Shown in pieces: positions 16,613 through 25,106 of a DNA stretch of 64,000 bases. The position numbers and the translations under genes were made by a program. Every line of letters starts with the position of its first letter. The first letter of the stretch is position 1. The stretch covers positions 163,695-227,694 of the forward strand of contig JAGAXF010000002.1 in NCBI GenBank assembly GCA_017941085.1, written 5' to 3'. Origin of the DNA: Bacillota bacterium. Lineage in GTDB: Bacteria; Bacillota; Clostridia; Peptostreptococcales; Anaerovoracaceae. The notes beneath the pieces were generated by a model. That model made no database searches. It saw only the letters and a program-made list of their open reading frames with translations, and was not told where the DNA came from.

Positions 16613-17836
16613 ATGGGATCTGGAATTCACAACTATTCGGAAATTGGAAAACTAAATAAAGTGCTTCTCCACAGAATAGGGACAGAAATAGAAGGGCTGG
16701 TTCCTGACAACTTTGCCAGATTGCTCTTTGATGACATCCCCTACATAAAAATTGCCCAGGAAGAGCATGACGGTTTTGCTAACCTGCTGAGGTCCAATGG
16801 AGTTGAGGTGGTCTATTATGTGGATGAAACGGCCAAGGCTCTTGTTAACCCTCAGGTGAAAGAGGAGTTCCTTAAGCTCTTCATCAAGGAAAGCAACCTG
16901 AACTCTCCGGCGGCGGAAGAAGCAATCTTTGATTATTTGAACGCCATGGAAACAAAGGAGATGGTGGCTAAGATTATCGCCGGTGTAAAAAAAGACGAAG
17001 TACCGGCCTTCCAATCCAAATCCTTTGCTGACTACATTTCATCCAGCTATCCATTCTACATGGACCCTATGCCAAACCTGTATTTCACCAGAGACCCGGG
17101 GGCATGCATCGGTGATGGAATCAGCATTCATCACATGAGCACTTTGACCAGAAGAAGGGAAGCCCTTCTCCTTAAATACATGTACAAATACAATAGGGAC
17201 TTTGCCGACGAAAGCGATCAGCAGTGGTACGACTACAACATGGAATACTCCATAGAGGGAGGCGACGTGCTGGTTCTCAGTAAGGAAGTCATTGCCGTTG
17301 GTTTGAGCCAAAGAACAACAGCTGCGGCCATAGACAGGTTTGCCCATAATGTACTGGGAAGCGGACAGTTTAAGAGAGTAATTGTTTTAGATATTCCCAA
17401 GTCAAGAGCCTTCATGCACTTGGATACAGTGTTCACCATGGTGGACTACGACAAATTCACCATTCATCCGGAAATTGAAGAACCTTTGAGAGTATTTGAG
17501 ATGAAGATGAATTCGGAAAAAGAAGTATGCTTCAGTTCCATGACGGACACCCTGCCCAATGTTCTAAAGAGCGTTCTCAAATTACCGGCGGTAGAATTAA
17601 TTCGATGCGGTGGAGACGATCCAATGGCAGCCCAGAGAGAGCAGTGGAACGATGGCTCCAATACTTTGGCTATTGCGCCGGGTAAGGTTGTGACATACGA
17701 AAGAAACTATGTAACCAACGATCTGCTGGATAAAAAAGGCGTAACGGTTCTGCCTATAGCAGGCTCGGAAATCTCAAGAGGAAGAGGCGGCCCAAGGTGT
17801 ATGTCCTGCCCTGTTAACAGAGAGGACTTGGACTAA
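16613..17836 (+). CDS. arcA: Arginine deiminase
   Basis: Hydrolyses arginine to citrulline and ammonia, the first step of the ATP-yielding arginine deiminase pathway. The 407 residues match the family. The catalytic cysteine is in the terminal RGGPRCMSCPVNRED motif; NLYFTRDPG, EGGDVLVLS and HLDTVFTMVD carry the other active-site residues. AAGGAGG precedes ATG 16613. arcB and arcC follow on the same strand, but with 197- and 169-base gaps that each hold a long hairpin. Confidence 0.96.
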   Translation: MGSGIHNYSEIGKLNKVLLHRIGTEIEGLVPDNFARLLFDDIPYIKIAQEEHDGFANLLRSNGVEVVYYVDETAKALVNPQVKEEFLKLFIKESNLNSPAAEEAIFDYLNAMETKEMVAKIIAGVKKDEVPAFQSKSFADYISSSYPFYMDPMPNLYFTRDPGACIGDGISIHHMSTLTRRREALLLKYMYKYNRDFADESDQQWYDYNMEYSIEGGDVLVLSKEVIAVGLSQRTTAAAIDRFAHNVLGSGQFKRVIVLDIPKSRAFMHLDTVFTMVDYDKFTIHPEIEEPLRVFEMKMNSEKEVCFSSMTDTLPNVLKSVLKLPAVELIRCGGDDPMAAQREQWNDGSNTLAIAPGKVVTYERNYVTNDLLDKKGVTVLPIAGSEISRGRGGPRCMSCPVNREDLD

Positions 17837-17846
17837 TAGCCTTAAT

Positions 17847-17930
17847 GCCTAGACTGATTTTTCTGACTTCTTCACTTTGCTTCAAAGGGCTTCACAAATC
17901 CTCAAAAATGGCTAAAAATACAGTCTTGGC
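17847..17930 (+). repeat. Long imperfect hairpin between arcA and arcB
   Basis: GCCTAGACTGATTTTT (17847-17862) pairs with bases 17914-17930, with one mismatch and one bulge. No T-run follows, so it is not a standard terminator; it may stabilise the arcA mRNA end or guide processing. Confidence 0.5.
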
Positions 17931-17944
17931 TATAGTCGGTAATT

Positions 17945-17972
17945 TTGACATAATATATGTAGATAATTGATA
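17945..17972 (+). promoter_or_regulatory. Possible arcB promoter
   Basis: TTGACA at 17945-17950 and TTGATA at 17967-17972 with a 16-base spacer, about 60 bases before arcB. An ATTGATAAGAATCAAT dyad overlaps the -10, a possible operator. Confidence 0.42.
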
Positions 17973-18033
17973 AGAATCAATAATTATAAAAAGTTTAATT
18001 TAGGTATATTGTTTATGCGAAAGGAGAATTCTC

Positions 18034-19029
18034 ATGGCAATCAATCTTAAGGGTAGAAATTTCTTAACACTTATGGATTTCACACCGGAGGAAATTAGAT
18101 ACCTCTTGGATCTTTCTCACGATTTGAAATCAAAGAAGAGAGCAGGCATCAGAAACAATCTGCTGGCTGGCAAGAACATCGTTCTTCTCTTTGAAAAGAA
18201 TTCCACAAGAACTCGTTGTGCTTTTGAAGTAGCAGCAATGGATGAAGGCGGCGGAGTTACATTCCTTGATTCCGGCAGCTCCCAGATGGGTAAGAAGGAA
18301 ACAATTGCTGACACAGCAAAGGTTCTTGGAAGATTCTATGACGGTATCGAATACAGAGGATTCAAGCAGTCTGTTGTAGAAGAACTGGCAGCAAATGCTG
18401 GCGTTCCAGTATGGAATGGTCTTACAGACGTTGACCACCCAACACAGATTCTTGCTGACCTTATGACTATTGAAGAGCACGTTGCAAAGCCTCTTAACAA
18501 GGTTAAGGTTGTATTCTCCGGCGACATCAGAAACAACATGAGCTATGCATGGATGTATGGCTGCGCCAAGATGGGAATGCACTATGTAGCATATGGACCA
18601 AAGGAACTGGAAAAGGAACTGGACAAGAAGGCTGTTGATGCTGCTAAGAAGGTAGCAAAGGAAACAGGCGGAACCATCGAAATCAGCCACGATCCTAAGA
18701 GTCTCAAGGGCGCAGACGTAATCTATGCTGACGTTTGGGCATCCATGGGTGAAGAAAAAGAAATTCCAAAGAGAGTTAAACTTCTCACACCTTTCAAGGT
18801 TACTGCTGATATGATGAAGAAGACAGGAAATCCGGATTGCATCTTCATGCACTGCCTGCCTTCCTTCCACGATTTCGAAACAACAATGGCTGCTGAGCAG
18901 AAGAAGCTTAAATACGACATCCGTGAGGTTACAGATGAAGTATTCCTTTCACCGGCATCCAAGGTATTTGATGAAGCAGAAAACAGAATGCACACCATCA
19001 AAGCTGTTATCGTAGCAACAATTGGCTAA
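18034..19029 (+). CDS. arcB: Ornithine carbamoyltransferase (catabolic)
   Basis: In this pathway it splits citrulline with phosphate into ornithine and carbamoyl phosphate; the same fold runs the reverse reaction in arginine synthesis. The carbamoyl phosphate motif STRTRC is at about residues 57-62, HPTQ at about 135-138 and the catalytic HCLP in IFMHCLPSFHD. The 331 residues are normal. The catabolic role is inferred from the position between arcA and arcC; argF would be the name if it were biosynthetic. Ribosome site AAAGGAG. Confidence 0.93.
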   Translation: MAINLKGRNFLTLMDFTPEEIRYLLDLSHDLKSKKRAGIRNNLLAGKNIVLLFEKNSTRTRCAFEVAAMDEGGGVTFLDSGSSQMGKKETIADTAKVLGRFYDGIEYRGFKQSVVEELAANAGVPVWNGLTDVDHPTQILADLMTIEEHVAKPLNKVKVVFSGDIRNNMSYAWMYGCAKMGMHYVAYGPKELEKELDKKAVDAAKKVAKETGGTIEISHDPKSLKGADVIYADVWASMGEEKEIPKRVKLLTPFKVTADMMKKTGNPDCIFMHCLPSFHDFETTMAAEQKKLKYDIREVTDEVFLSPASKVFDEAENRMHTIKAVIVATIG

Positions 19030-19040
19030 AAAATAATACA

Positions 19041-19157
19041 ATACTCGGGTTGGACCGCTTGCGCTTAGTCCTCGTGTAGCGGTTCTAAGCTCTTGCGTCG
19101 CATGGGTATGCTTGCAATCGCTAAGAACCGACACTGCAGAAGTCCAAACCCGAGTAT
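19041..19157 (+). repeat. Large nested hairpin between arcB and arcC
   Basis: ATACTCGGGTTGGAC (19041-19055) pairs with 19142-19157 with one bulged base. Inside, GTGTAGCGGTTCTAAGC (19074-19090) pairs imperfectly with 19120-19134. ATCTTATTTTTTG follows, so it can act as a terminator, lowering arcC expression, or as a structured RNA. It is GC-richer than the flanking genes. Confidence 0.6.
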
Positions 19158-19198
19158 ATCTTATTTTTTGAGTATTTATTTACAGAGAGGAAATAACA

Positions 19199-20140
19199 AT
19201 GTCTGAGAAAATAGTAATCGCACTTGGCGGTAATGCCCTCCAGTCCGGTAAGGCTGATCCAACAGCAGAGCAGCAGTTGGAAGTAGTAAAGGCTACTTGT
19301 GAGCATATTGCAGAGATTAGCGGAATGGGATTCGAGGTTGGTGTTGTTCATGGCAATGGTCCGCAGGTAGGAAGAATCCTTCTTGCATCAGAAACCGCCA
19401 AGGACGTAACCCCTGCAATGCCCTTTGACGTATGCGGAGCAATGTCCCAGGGATACATCGGATATCACATCCAGCAGGCCCTTAAGCAGGCACTCAAGGA
19501 TAGAGGTCGTGACGTTCCTGTTGCCACTGTAGTAAGCCAGGTGGTTGTAGATAAAAACGATCCGGGATTCCAGAATCCCACTAAGCCCATCGGCCCCTTC
19601 TATACAGAAGAGGAAGCCAAGGCCCTTGTTGAGGAAAAGGGTTATGCCGTTAAAGAAGACGCCGGCCGTGGCTGGAGAAGAGTTGTTGCATCTCCAATTC
19701 CCCAGAGAATCGTAGAGATCGAAGCTGTTAAAACTCTTTGGCCCACCACCATTACAATTTCTGTTGGTGGCGGCGGAATCCCTGTAATCGAAAATGAAAA
19801 GGGAGAGCTGGAAGGCGTAGCAGCTGTTATAGATAAAGACTTTGCTGCAGAGCTACTGGCAGAGAACGTTGGAGCAGACTGCCTCATGATTCTCACAGAA
19901 GTAGACAAGGTAGCCATCAACTACAACACTCCGGAACAAAAGAACCTGGATACTCTCACCATTGCAGAAGCAGAAAAGTACATAGAAGAAGGTCACTTTG
20001 CTCCCGGCAGCATGCTTCCCAAGGTTCAGGCAGCAATTAAGTTTGTAAAAGCCAACCCAACAAAGAAGGCAATCATCACTTCTTTGGACAAGGCCACTTC
20101 CGCCCTGGAAGGCAAAGACGGAACAGTAATCGTAGCATAA
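19199..20140 (+). CDS. arcC: Carbamate kinase
   Basis: Transfers phosphate from carbamoyl phosphate to ADP, the ATP-forming last step of the arginine deiminase pathway. Family start KIVIALGGNAL at residues 4-14, VVHGNGPQVG, AMSQGYIGY and the SPIPQRIVE segment are all present; 313 residues is the usual size. No arcD-type arginine/ornithine antiporter gene is in the window, so transport is encoded elsewhere. Confidence 0.95.
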   Translation: MSEKIVIALGGNALQSGKADPTAEQQLEVVKATCEHIAEISGMGFEVGVVHGNGPQVGRILLASETAKDVTPAMPFDVCGAMSQGYIGYHIQQALKQALKDRGRDVPVATVVSQVVVDKNDPGFQNPTKPIGPFYTEEEAKALVEEKGYAVKEDAGRGWRRVVASPIPQRIVEIEAVKTLWPTTITISVGGGGIPVIENEKGELEGVAAVIDKDFAAELLAENVGADCLMILTEVDKVAINYNTPEQKNLDTLTIAEAEKYIEEGHFAPGSMLPKVQAAIKFVKANPTKKAIITSLDKATSALEGKDGTVIVA

Positions 20141-20198
20141 TAATTCTATGCTGCCGCCGGCGCTGCAGCCAGCGCAGCAATGCCTATAGTATGAATAG

Positions 20199-20224
20199 GC
20201 CCCGAGGATACTCTCGGGGCTTTT
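20199..20224 (+). terminator. Terminator after arcC
   Basis: GCCCCGAG (20199-20206) pairs with CTCGGGGC (20213-20220), followed by TTTT. A second GC-rich hairpin (GCGCTG/CAGCGC) precedes it near 20160. Confidence 0.8.
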
Positions 20225-20292
20225 GCTTTCCCCCTGCTTTGCCGGCAAAGGTAAGAACATACCGACGCCTACCGGTTGGCCCAGGATGATTC

Positions 20293-20321
20293 TTGCCGTA
20301 ACACCAAAGGAAGATTATAAT
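20293..20321 (+). promoter_or_regulatory. Probable prfB promoter
   Basis: TTGCCG (20293-20298), 17-base spacer, TATAAT (20316-20321), 45 bases before the prfB start. Confidence 0.6.
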
Positions 20322-20365
20322 ATATAGGATTGAAAATAGATACGAATACGAAGGGAGTGATAGAG

Positions 20366-21467
20366 ATGCTAAAATTGGAACCTATTAAGCAAGAGCTTCC
20401 AAGCATGATAGCAAAACTCAAAGAGGCAGGTGAGTCCCTTTGACCTGGCTGGTCTTAGGAATAAACTAGAAGAATTATCAGCAAAGTCAGAGGATCCCAA
20501 TTTCTGGTCCGACCAGGAGGCGGCCCAGAAGATTCTGAAGGAAAAGAAAGCAACGGAAAATACAGTTGGTGAATACGATAGACTCCTAAAAGGCCTGGAG
20601 GAAATCCCGGAGCTTATAGATATTGCAGAGGAGCTGGATGACGAAGGGGAGGCAGACACAATAGTGGAAGCCTTTGGAACCTTAAGCAAAGACGTAGAAA
20701 GCTTTAGACTTACGGCTCTACTTGATGGCAAATACGATCACAATAGCGCCATTCTTACAGTTCACGCAGGAACCGGCGGAGTAGAGGCTATGGACTGGGC
20801 ACAAATGCTCCAAAGAATGTATATGCGATGGGCTGACAAGAAGGGTTATAAGGTTTCCGTAACCGACCTACAGGACGATACCGAGGCAGGTATTAAAAGC
20901 GCCACCATGATAATAGAAGGAACCAATGCCTATGGATACCTTAGAAGAGAGAACGGGGTTCACAGGCTTGTGAGAATTTCACCCTTCAACGCAGCGGGAA
21001 AAAGGCAGACTTCTTTTGCTTCCGTGGAGGTTATGCCGGAAATCGATGATGATATTAATATCGAAATCGATCCGGGGGATCTTCGTATAGACACATATAG
21101 AAGTAGCGGCGCCGGAGGTCAGCATGTAAATACAACGGACTCTGCCATTAGAATAACCCACATACCTACCAATATAGTAGTTACATGTCAAAACGAGCGC
21201 AGCCAACATCAAAACCGAGAGGTGGCCATGAGAATTCTTATGTCAAAGCTGGTAGAATTGGCAGAGCGGGAACAAAAGGAAAATCTGAAGGAGCTTAAGG
21301 GTGACTTTTCCCAGATAGGCTGGGGGTCCCAGATTCGCTCCTATGTATTCCAGCCCTATACAATGGTTAAAGATCATCGAACAAATGCCGAGGTGGGAAA
21401 CGTGGCAGCGGTGATGGACGGGGATCTGGACTATTTGATAAACGAAGAGCTAAAAGCAAAGATATAA
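20366..21467 (+). CDS. prfB: Peptide chain release factor 2, with programmed +1 frameshift
   Basis: Recognises UGA and UAA stop codons and releases the finished peptide. Translation starts at ATG 20366 (AGGGAG upstream) and meets an in-frame TGA at 20441 after 25 codons. The slip site CTTTGAC and an upstream AGGTGAG-like internal ribosome site are the classic autoregulatory signals, so ribosomes shift +1 on CTT and continue to 21467, giving 366 residues. The RF2 tripeptide SPF is present in ISPFNAAGKR and the catalytic GGQ in GAGGQHVN. It should be annotated as one gene, not as an ORF from 20430. Confidence 0.95.
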
Positions 21468-21480
21468 TCGCAAAAGAGCA

Positions 21481-22533
21481 ATGAATGTTAATGTATTAAG
21501 TAGAACTACTATTCACGAGTCTATATTGGATGAGGCTAGAGCCCATTGCAACAAAGTATTAGATGCCAAATGGGATAGCCTTTGGATTAAAGACTCCATA
21601 AGTAAAAAGGACATAGATGCAGCAAGCCAGCTTTTTATTCATGGAAAAGAAGTATCGGAAAAAAGCGATGTTCTTCTTATTCTTCCAACAAAGCAAAGCA
21701 GGCATTCTATAGAATCTGTTGTATCAATGGCAAAATCGCAGATAAGCGATATAGAGGTTTACCTTTGTCCGGATTCATTGGATCCAAAAGACCAGGAGGA
21801 GCTTATAAATCTATTGGAAGGAAAGGCAGTGACACTCTTTGTAGTGGCTCTTGGTGAGGAGGATTTAGTATTTAGGGCAAACTATGCTATATATAAGAAA
21901 TTGGCATTTCAAATTGCCAATAAGCAATCAGAGGAAAGGGAAAGAATTTATGTGGCGCTGGATGAATCAAGTGAAACAGTTGCCCAAGATGCATCGGAAA
22001 ACAATTATCCGGCCATGAGATTTCCTGAAGGAACAGACCCTAATTATCTGGCAAACTCCATTGGGGTGACCTTTCCGCTTCTGGCCATGGGCATAGATCT
22101 GGAGGAATACCTAAAGGGTTTTTATGATACAGTGGCGGCCCCTGATTGGGACAGAGACGCAGGACTCTTTGGATATTTTCTCAGCAAAGCCGCCCCTAAG
22201 GAAATTGGACTTTATGCCTATCAAAGAGAAGTGAAACCACTACTTAATTGGCTAAAGGCGATTATTGATTCGAAGACAAATATAAATTCCGATGGCCTTA
22301 ATCTGGATATTCTAATAGGATCAGAAAAGAGCCCTTTGGATATAATGACACCCTCCTTCCAGGGTTGCGATCCGGACGGCTCACTTTCAGCCCTTAACAG
22401 AAGAAATGCTAAAGACATGTTTTTCCAAAAGGAGGAGCCGGGGTTCAACCTGGAGATAGAGGATTTCTCCTCTTATTCTATAGGGGCCATAATGGCCTTC
22501 ATCCAGATTTCTGCTCTTCTAATGACGGAATAA
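21481..22533 (+). CDS. Degenerate glucose-6-phosphate isomerase-like protein
   Basis: A 350-residue protein with the outline of phosphoglucose isomerase but about 100 residues shorter. A sugar-isomerase-domain-like stretch (SDVLLILPTKQSRHSIESVV) stands where the enzyme has its SKTGTT phosphate-binding text. FPLLAMGIDLEEYLKG corresponds to the enzyme's LPIAAAGID region, YQREVKPLLNWLKAI to its YEQ region, and the closing SSYSIGAIMAFIQI to TLGQLIAFFE. The phosphate-binding serine/threonine cluster is altered, so catalysis is doubtful. It lies 13 bases after prfB and is probably co-transcribed. The relationship is inferred from motif order. Confidence 0.5.
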   Translation: MNVNVLSRTTIHESILDEARAHCNKVLDAKWDSLWIKDSISKKDIDAASQLFIHGKEVSEKSDVLLILPTKQSRHSIESVVSMAKSQISDIEVYLCPDSLDPKDQEELINLLEGKAVTLFVVALGEEDLVFRANYAIYKKLAFQIANKQSEERERIYVALDESSETVAQDASENNYPAMRFPEGTDPNYLANSIGVTFPLLAMGIDLEEYLKGFYDTVAAPDWDRDAGLFGYFLSKAAPKEIGLYAYQREVKPLLNWLKAIIDSKTNINSDGLNLDILIGSEKSPLDIMTPSFQGCDPDGSLSALNRRNAKDMFFQKEEPGFNLEIEDFSSYSIGAIMAFIQISALLMTE

Positions 22534-22631
22534 CTAAGGTTTTACATGGCTTTAACACTGGGATAAAAACAAAAAAAAGAATGTCCATTGGGGCAAAGTA
22601 TACAAATAAATATGTATCAAGACGAAGAAAC

Positions 22632-22660
22632 TTTACAAATGCCCGAGCGAATGGTATCAT
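22632..22660 (+). promoter_or_regulatory. Probable toxin-antitoxin promoter
   Basis: TTTACA (22632-22637), 17-base spacer, TATCAT (22655-22660), about 37 bases before the antitoxin start. Confidence 0.55.
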
Positions 22661-22696
22661 AATTTTGATGGAATTATGATGATTGGAGGCTGCATG

Positions 22697-22954
22697 ATGA
22701 TTAATATAAGACCAGTTTCAGATCTTCGTTACAAGTTTAAGGAAATCGAAAGCGAGGTAAAGGAAGGCGCGCCTGTCTATCTGACAAAAAACGGGTATGG
22801 CACCATGGTCGTTTTGAGCATAGACTCCTATGCGAGGTTGATAGACTATACGGAAGATGCGTTGGATGAGGCAGATCAGTACGCCAAAAGGCATACAAAA
22901 CGCATGACGCACGAAGAGGTATTTTCTGGTGTGCGGGAGAAACTGAATGGCTAA
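22697..22954 (+). CDS. Type II antitoxin, Phd/YefM family
   Basis: An 85-residue antitoxin. The N-terminus MINIRPVSDLRYKFKEIE with the KNGYGTMVVLSIDSY strand is the typical Phd/YefM DNA-binding fold (do-not-use segment, then xxGxxxAVLxS-like strand); the charged C-terminal tail binds and neutralises the toxin. GGAGG lies seven bases before ATG 22697, with a second ATG three bases earlier. It overlaps the toxin gene by 8 bases. Family members usually repress their own promoter. Confidence 0.85.
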   Translation: MINIRPVSDLRYKFKEIESEVKEGAPVYLTKNGYGTMVVLSIDSYARLIDYTEDALDEADQYAKRHTKRMTHEEVFSGVREKLNG

Positions 22955-23264
22955 AAAACAATATGAACTTCGCTATCTTCCGCTGTTCTATGAAGATCTA
23001 CTACAAAAAATCACATATATATCCGAGGAGCTCCACAATCCCAAAGCAGCTAATGATCTGTTGGATGCCGTTGAAAAGGCTATACAGGAACGCTCCTTTT
23101 GTGCAGAAGCGTTTGAGCCTTATCCATCGACAAGAGAGCGCGAACGGCCCTACTACGCAATCTATGTAAAGAATTTTGTGATCTACTATGTAGTTATTGA
23201 TCAACATATTATGGAAGTTCGACGGTTTTTATATAAGGGACAAGATCGCTGGGAGATGCTCTGA
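22947..23264 (+). CDS. Type II toxin, RelE/ParE superfamily
   Basis: A 105-residue small basic protein of the RelE/ParE fold: LRYLPLFYEDLLQKITYISEELHNPKAA gives the N-terminal strand and two-helix hairpin, and YVKNFVIYYVVIDQHIMEVRRFLYKGQDRW the C-terminal sheet with a conserved Arg. This spacing resembles ParE-like toxins (gyrase) more than RelE (ribosome), but the target is unproven. ATG overlaps the antitoxin end. The pair directly precedes an element end, so it may be cargo of an integrated element. Confidence 0.83.
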   Translation: MAKKQYELRYLPLFYEDLLQKITYISEELHNPKAANDLLDAVEKAIQERSFCAEAFEPYPSTRERERPYYAIYVKNFVIYYVVIDQHIMEVRRFLYKGQDRWEML

Positions 23265-23269
23265 TTATT

Positions 23270-23288
23270 GAGTACACTTTGAGTACAG
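23270..23288 (+). repeat. Paired GAGTACA repeats of an element end
   Basis: GAGTACAC at 23270-23277 and GAGTACAG at 23281-23288, an 11-base period. The second repeat is 65 bases before the T-loop core at 23346, the same layout as at 32673 and 38765. Read as integrase arm-binding sites of an older element end. Confidence 0.5.
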
Positions 23289-23345
23289 CCGCGGCAGTAT
23301 TCAGGAAAACCTCCTTCTGTGCGGCTTCGCGGGACGGGGTCCGAG

Positions 23346-23368
23346 TTCAAATCCCCCTCTCTCCGCCA
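23346..23368 (+). other. 3'-terminal 23 bases of a serine tRNA, att core
   Basis: T-loop TTCAAAT, 3' T-stem CCCCC, acceptor strand TCTCTCC, discriminator G and CCA. Serine tRNAs commonly end this way. The preceding bases cannot form the 5' halves, so this is not a functional tRNA but the tRNA end carried at an attachment site. Confidence 0.65.
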
Positions 23369-23477
23369 TTTAAGAGTCGTTCGAAAGAGCGGCTCTATTT
23401 CTTTGTAAGCGTTGTAATTAGTGGGTTTGAAAGATTTGATGAATTAGATGTATTCCCGCAGATGCATCCAATTCTAT

Positions 23478-23506
23478 GGATACACTTTGATGTTTTTTGG
23501 ATACAC
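23478..23506 (+). repeat. GGATACAC repeats beside the integrase gene
   Basis: GGATACAC at 23478-23485 and 23499-23506. The same octamer occurs twice at each of the right ends at 32673 and 38765, as expected for integrase arm sites at both termini. Confidence 0.55.
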
Positions 23507-23520
23507 CTGCGTAGCATTGC

Positions 23521-24801
23521 TTAGGACAGGGCCTTCACGAAATTATCGTATTTTTCAGCCTCGTCACTTCTGTCGTAATAGTAGTTGTTAAGAGTAGTTT
23601 TTTCGTCCATATGACCGGCGATTTGTCTCGCTGTATTAAGATTGAGACCGCCGTCTATCATTGTAGAAATCATAGTCTTACGCACCTTATGGATGCTTTT
23701 TTCCTCGATGCCCAGTTCTCTGCAGTATTTGGTAATAGTTTTCTGCGATGCGGTATAAGTCGCTACAGGCTTGTCGTTAGGACAAAAGATATAATTGTCG
23801 ACGCTTAAGCCGAGAGCTTTTCTTCTTTCCGTAATCTTATCTATAATAGATTTTGCTGCAGGAGTTAACGGAACTTTTCTTGCACCATAGGTTCCTTTGG
23901 TGTGTTCGATTATCTCTCCGGTAGGGTAGCGGACCATCCTGTTTACGGTGAGACTGTTCTCATCGATGTCGCAATACTTCAAAGCAGACACTTCACCTAT
24001 GCGTAGACCGGTATAAAACAGGAATGCTATAACAAGTGGCACAAAATGTTGCACATAGTGCTCATCGCTATCGAAAGCCTCCATAGCTCTGGTAATAATC
24101 TGTTGCTCCTCTTCCTTGCTGAACACTTGAGTATGATCTTCTTTCTTCCGTGACGGTTCAAGAACTCTCTTTTTGTCAATCTTGACTTTAAGAAACTCAT
24201 TGCTATCGACAATCTCACTGTCCACTGCATACTCAAGCATCTGCCTCAGTATTAGTGAGAAATTGCCGAACTTGTGACGATCCATCTTGTGCTCTCTAAT
24301 CATCGTGTGGACCCACGAGTCCAGTTCCAGCTTTGTTAACTTAGCGATAGGTTTATTGATGATAGGGGAGCCTTCATAATATCTGCGCCAATCCTTTTCA
24401 ACTCGCATCACTGTTGTCTCGGCAACATGCACAGCTTTGTACTCAATCCAGAGGGGATATAAATCCCTGAGCGTGCATGCTTCTTTGATTAAGTCAATGT
24501 TAATTGCTTCATAGTGCTGACATATGAGATCCACCAAGTCATCATAGGAAGTTTTTACTATTAGCTTACGTCCTTCTTTTTTAGAATCATCCGGCAAATG
24601 AGTCCGCCAGCGTCCGTCGCTACCTTGATAGATTTTATATGGATGTTTCTTTAGTATAGACTCCTTTCGTGCTTTTCTCATGTCGTCTTCGACGTCCCTC
24701 AAATTAATCTTACCATTCTTTTCGAGAAACGCCAGTGTTTCTTCAGGAGAGAACGATGCCGAAGGGGCATTGTTCAGCTCATTTGTAATAGCGGTTGCCA
24801 T
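23521..24801 (-). CDS. Site-specific tyrosine recombinase (integrase)
   Basis: A 426-residue phage-type integrase. An N-terminal AP2-like arm-binding region is followed by a SAM-like core-binding domain (about residues 105-200) and the catalytic domain: Arg in TGLRIGEVSAL, Lys before KVPL, HKVR with His and the second Arg, GHMDEKTTLNNYYY with the third His and the nucleophilic Tyr. AAAGGAGGTG precedes the ATG. It should join the element to the tRNA T-loop core beside it. No excisionase gene was recognised next to it. Confidence 0.93.
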   Translation of the reverse strand: MATAITNELNNAPSASFSPEETLAFLEKNGKINLRDVEDDMRKARKESILKKHPYKIYQGSDGRWRTHLPDDSKKEGRKLIVKTSYDDLVDLICQHYEAINIDLIKEACTLRDLYPLWIEYKAVHVAETTVMRVEKDWRRYYEGSPIINKPIAKLTKLELDSWVHTMIREHKMDRHKFGNFSLILRQMLEYAVDSEIVDSNEFLKVKIDKKRVLEPSRKKEDHTQVFSKEEEQQIITRAMEAFDSDEHYVQHFVPLVIAFLFYTGLRIGEVSALKYCDIDENSLTVNRMVRYPTGEIIEHTKGTYGARKVPLTPAAKSIIDKITERRKALGLSVDNYIFCPNDKPVATYTASQKTITKYCRELGIEEKSIHKVRKTMISTMIDGGLNLNTARQIAGHMDEKTTLNNYYYDRSDEAEKYDNFVKALS

Positions 24802-24857
24802 GCTCCGGCACCTCCTTTCTTCGCAATAAGAAAACAGGGCCGTGATTTACGGCCCCG

Positions 24858-25106
24858 TCATACGGATAAATTATTAAGTTCATTAATCCGAACCTTCTCG
24901 GTCAGCTCCAGGTATTCCTGAAAAGCTGCCTCACGCTCTGCCTCTGTAGATGCAGTTTTGCTCATTGTGTAGAGTCTGCTTCTCTGAAGCGCCTGCATCT
25001 TTTCAACCAATGCTTCTTTTATCTCATCATGATTTATCTCATTTTCATAAACGAAATAATCATAGAGCATAAAAAAGAGCGAGCGCTTGATCATATAACC
25101 TGTCAT
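24858..25106 (-). CDS. Small helical protein after the relaxase gene
   Basis: 82 residues, no family recognised. The sequence is rich in charged helical stretches (EIKEALVEKMQALQRSRL; TEAEREAAFQEYLELTEKV) and probably forms a helical hairpin. Its ATG overlaps the relaxase stop by four bases (ATGA), so it is translated with the mobilization gene and may be a mobilization accessory or a regulator of the integrase gene 57 bases downstream. A proper excisionase would be expected to be more basic. Confidence 0.6.
   Translation of the reverse strand: MTGYMIKRSLFFMLYDYFVYENEINHDEIKEALVEKMQALQRSRLYTMSKTASTEAEREAAFQEYLELTEKVRINELNNLSV

Noticed and set aside
20430..21467. prfB as an ORF starting at 20430
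   Set aside because: That start lacks a ribosome site and omits 25 upstream codons joined by the programmed frameshift.
23281..23368. Intact serine tRNA gene
   Set aside because: Only the last 23 bases fit; there is no GGAGAGA-type acceptor start, no D-arm, and the T-stem 5' half does not pair.
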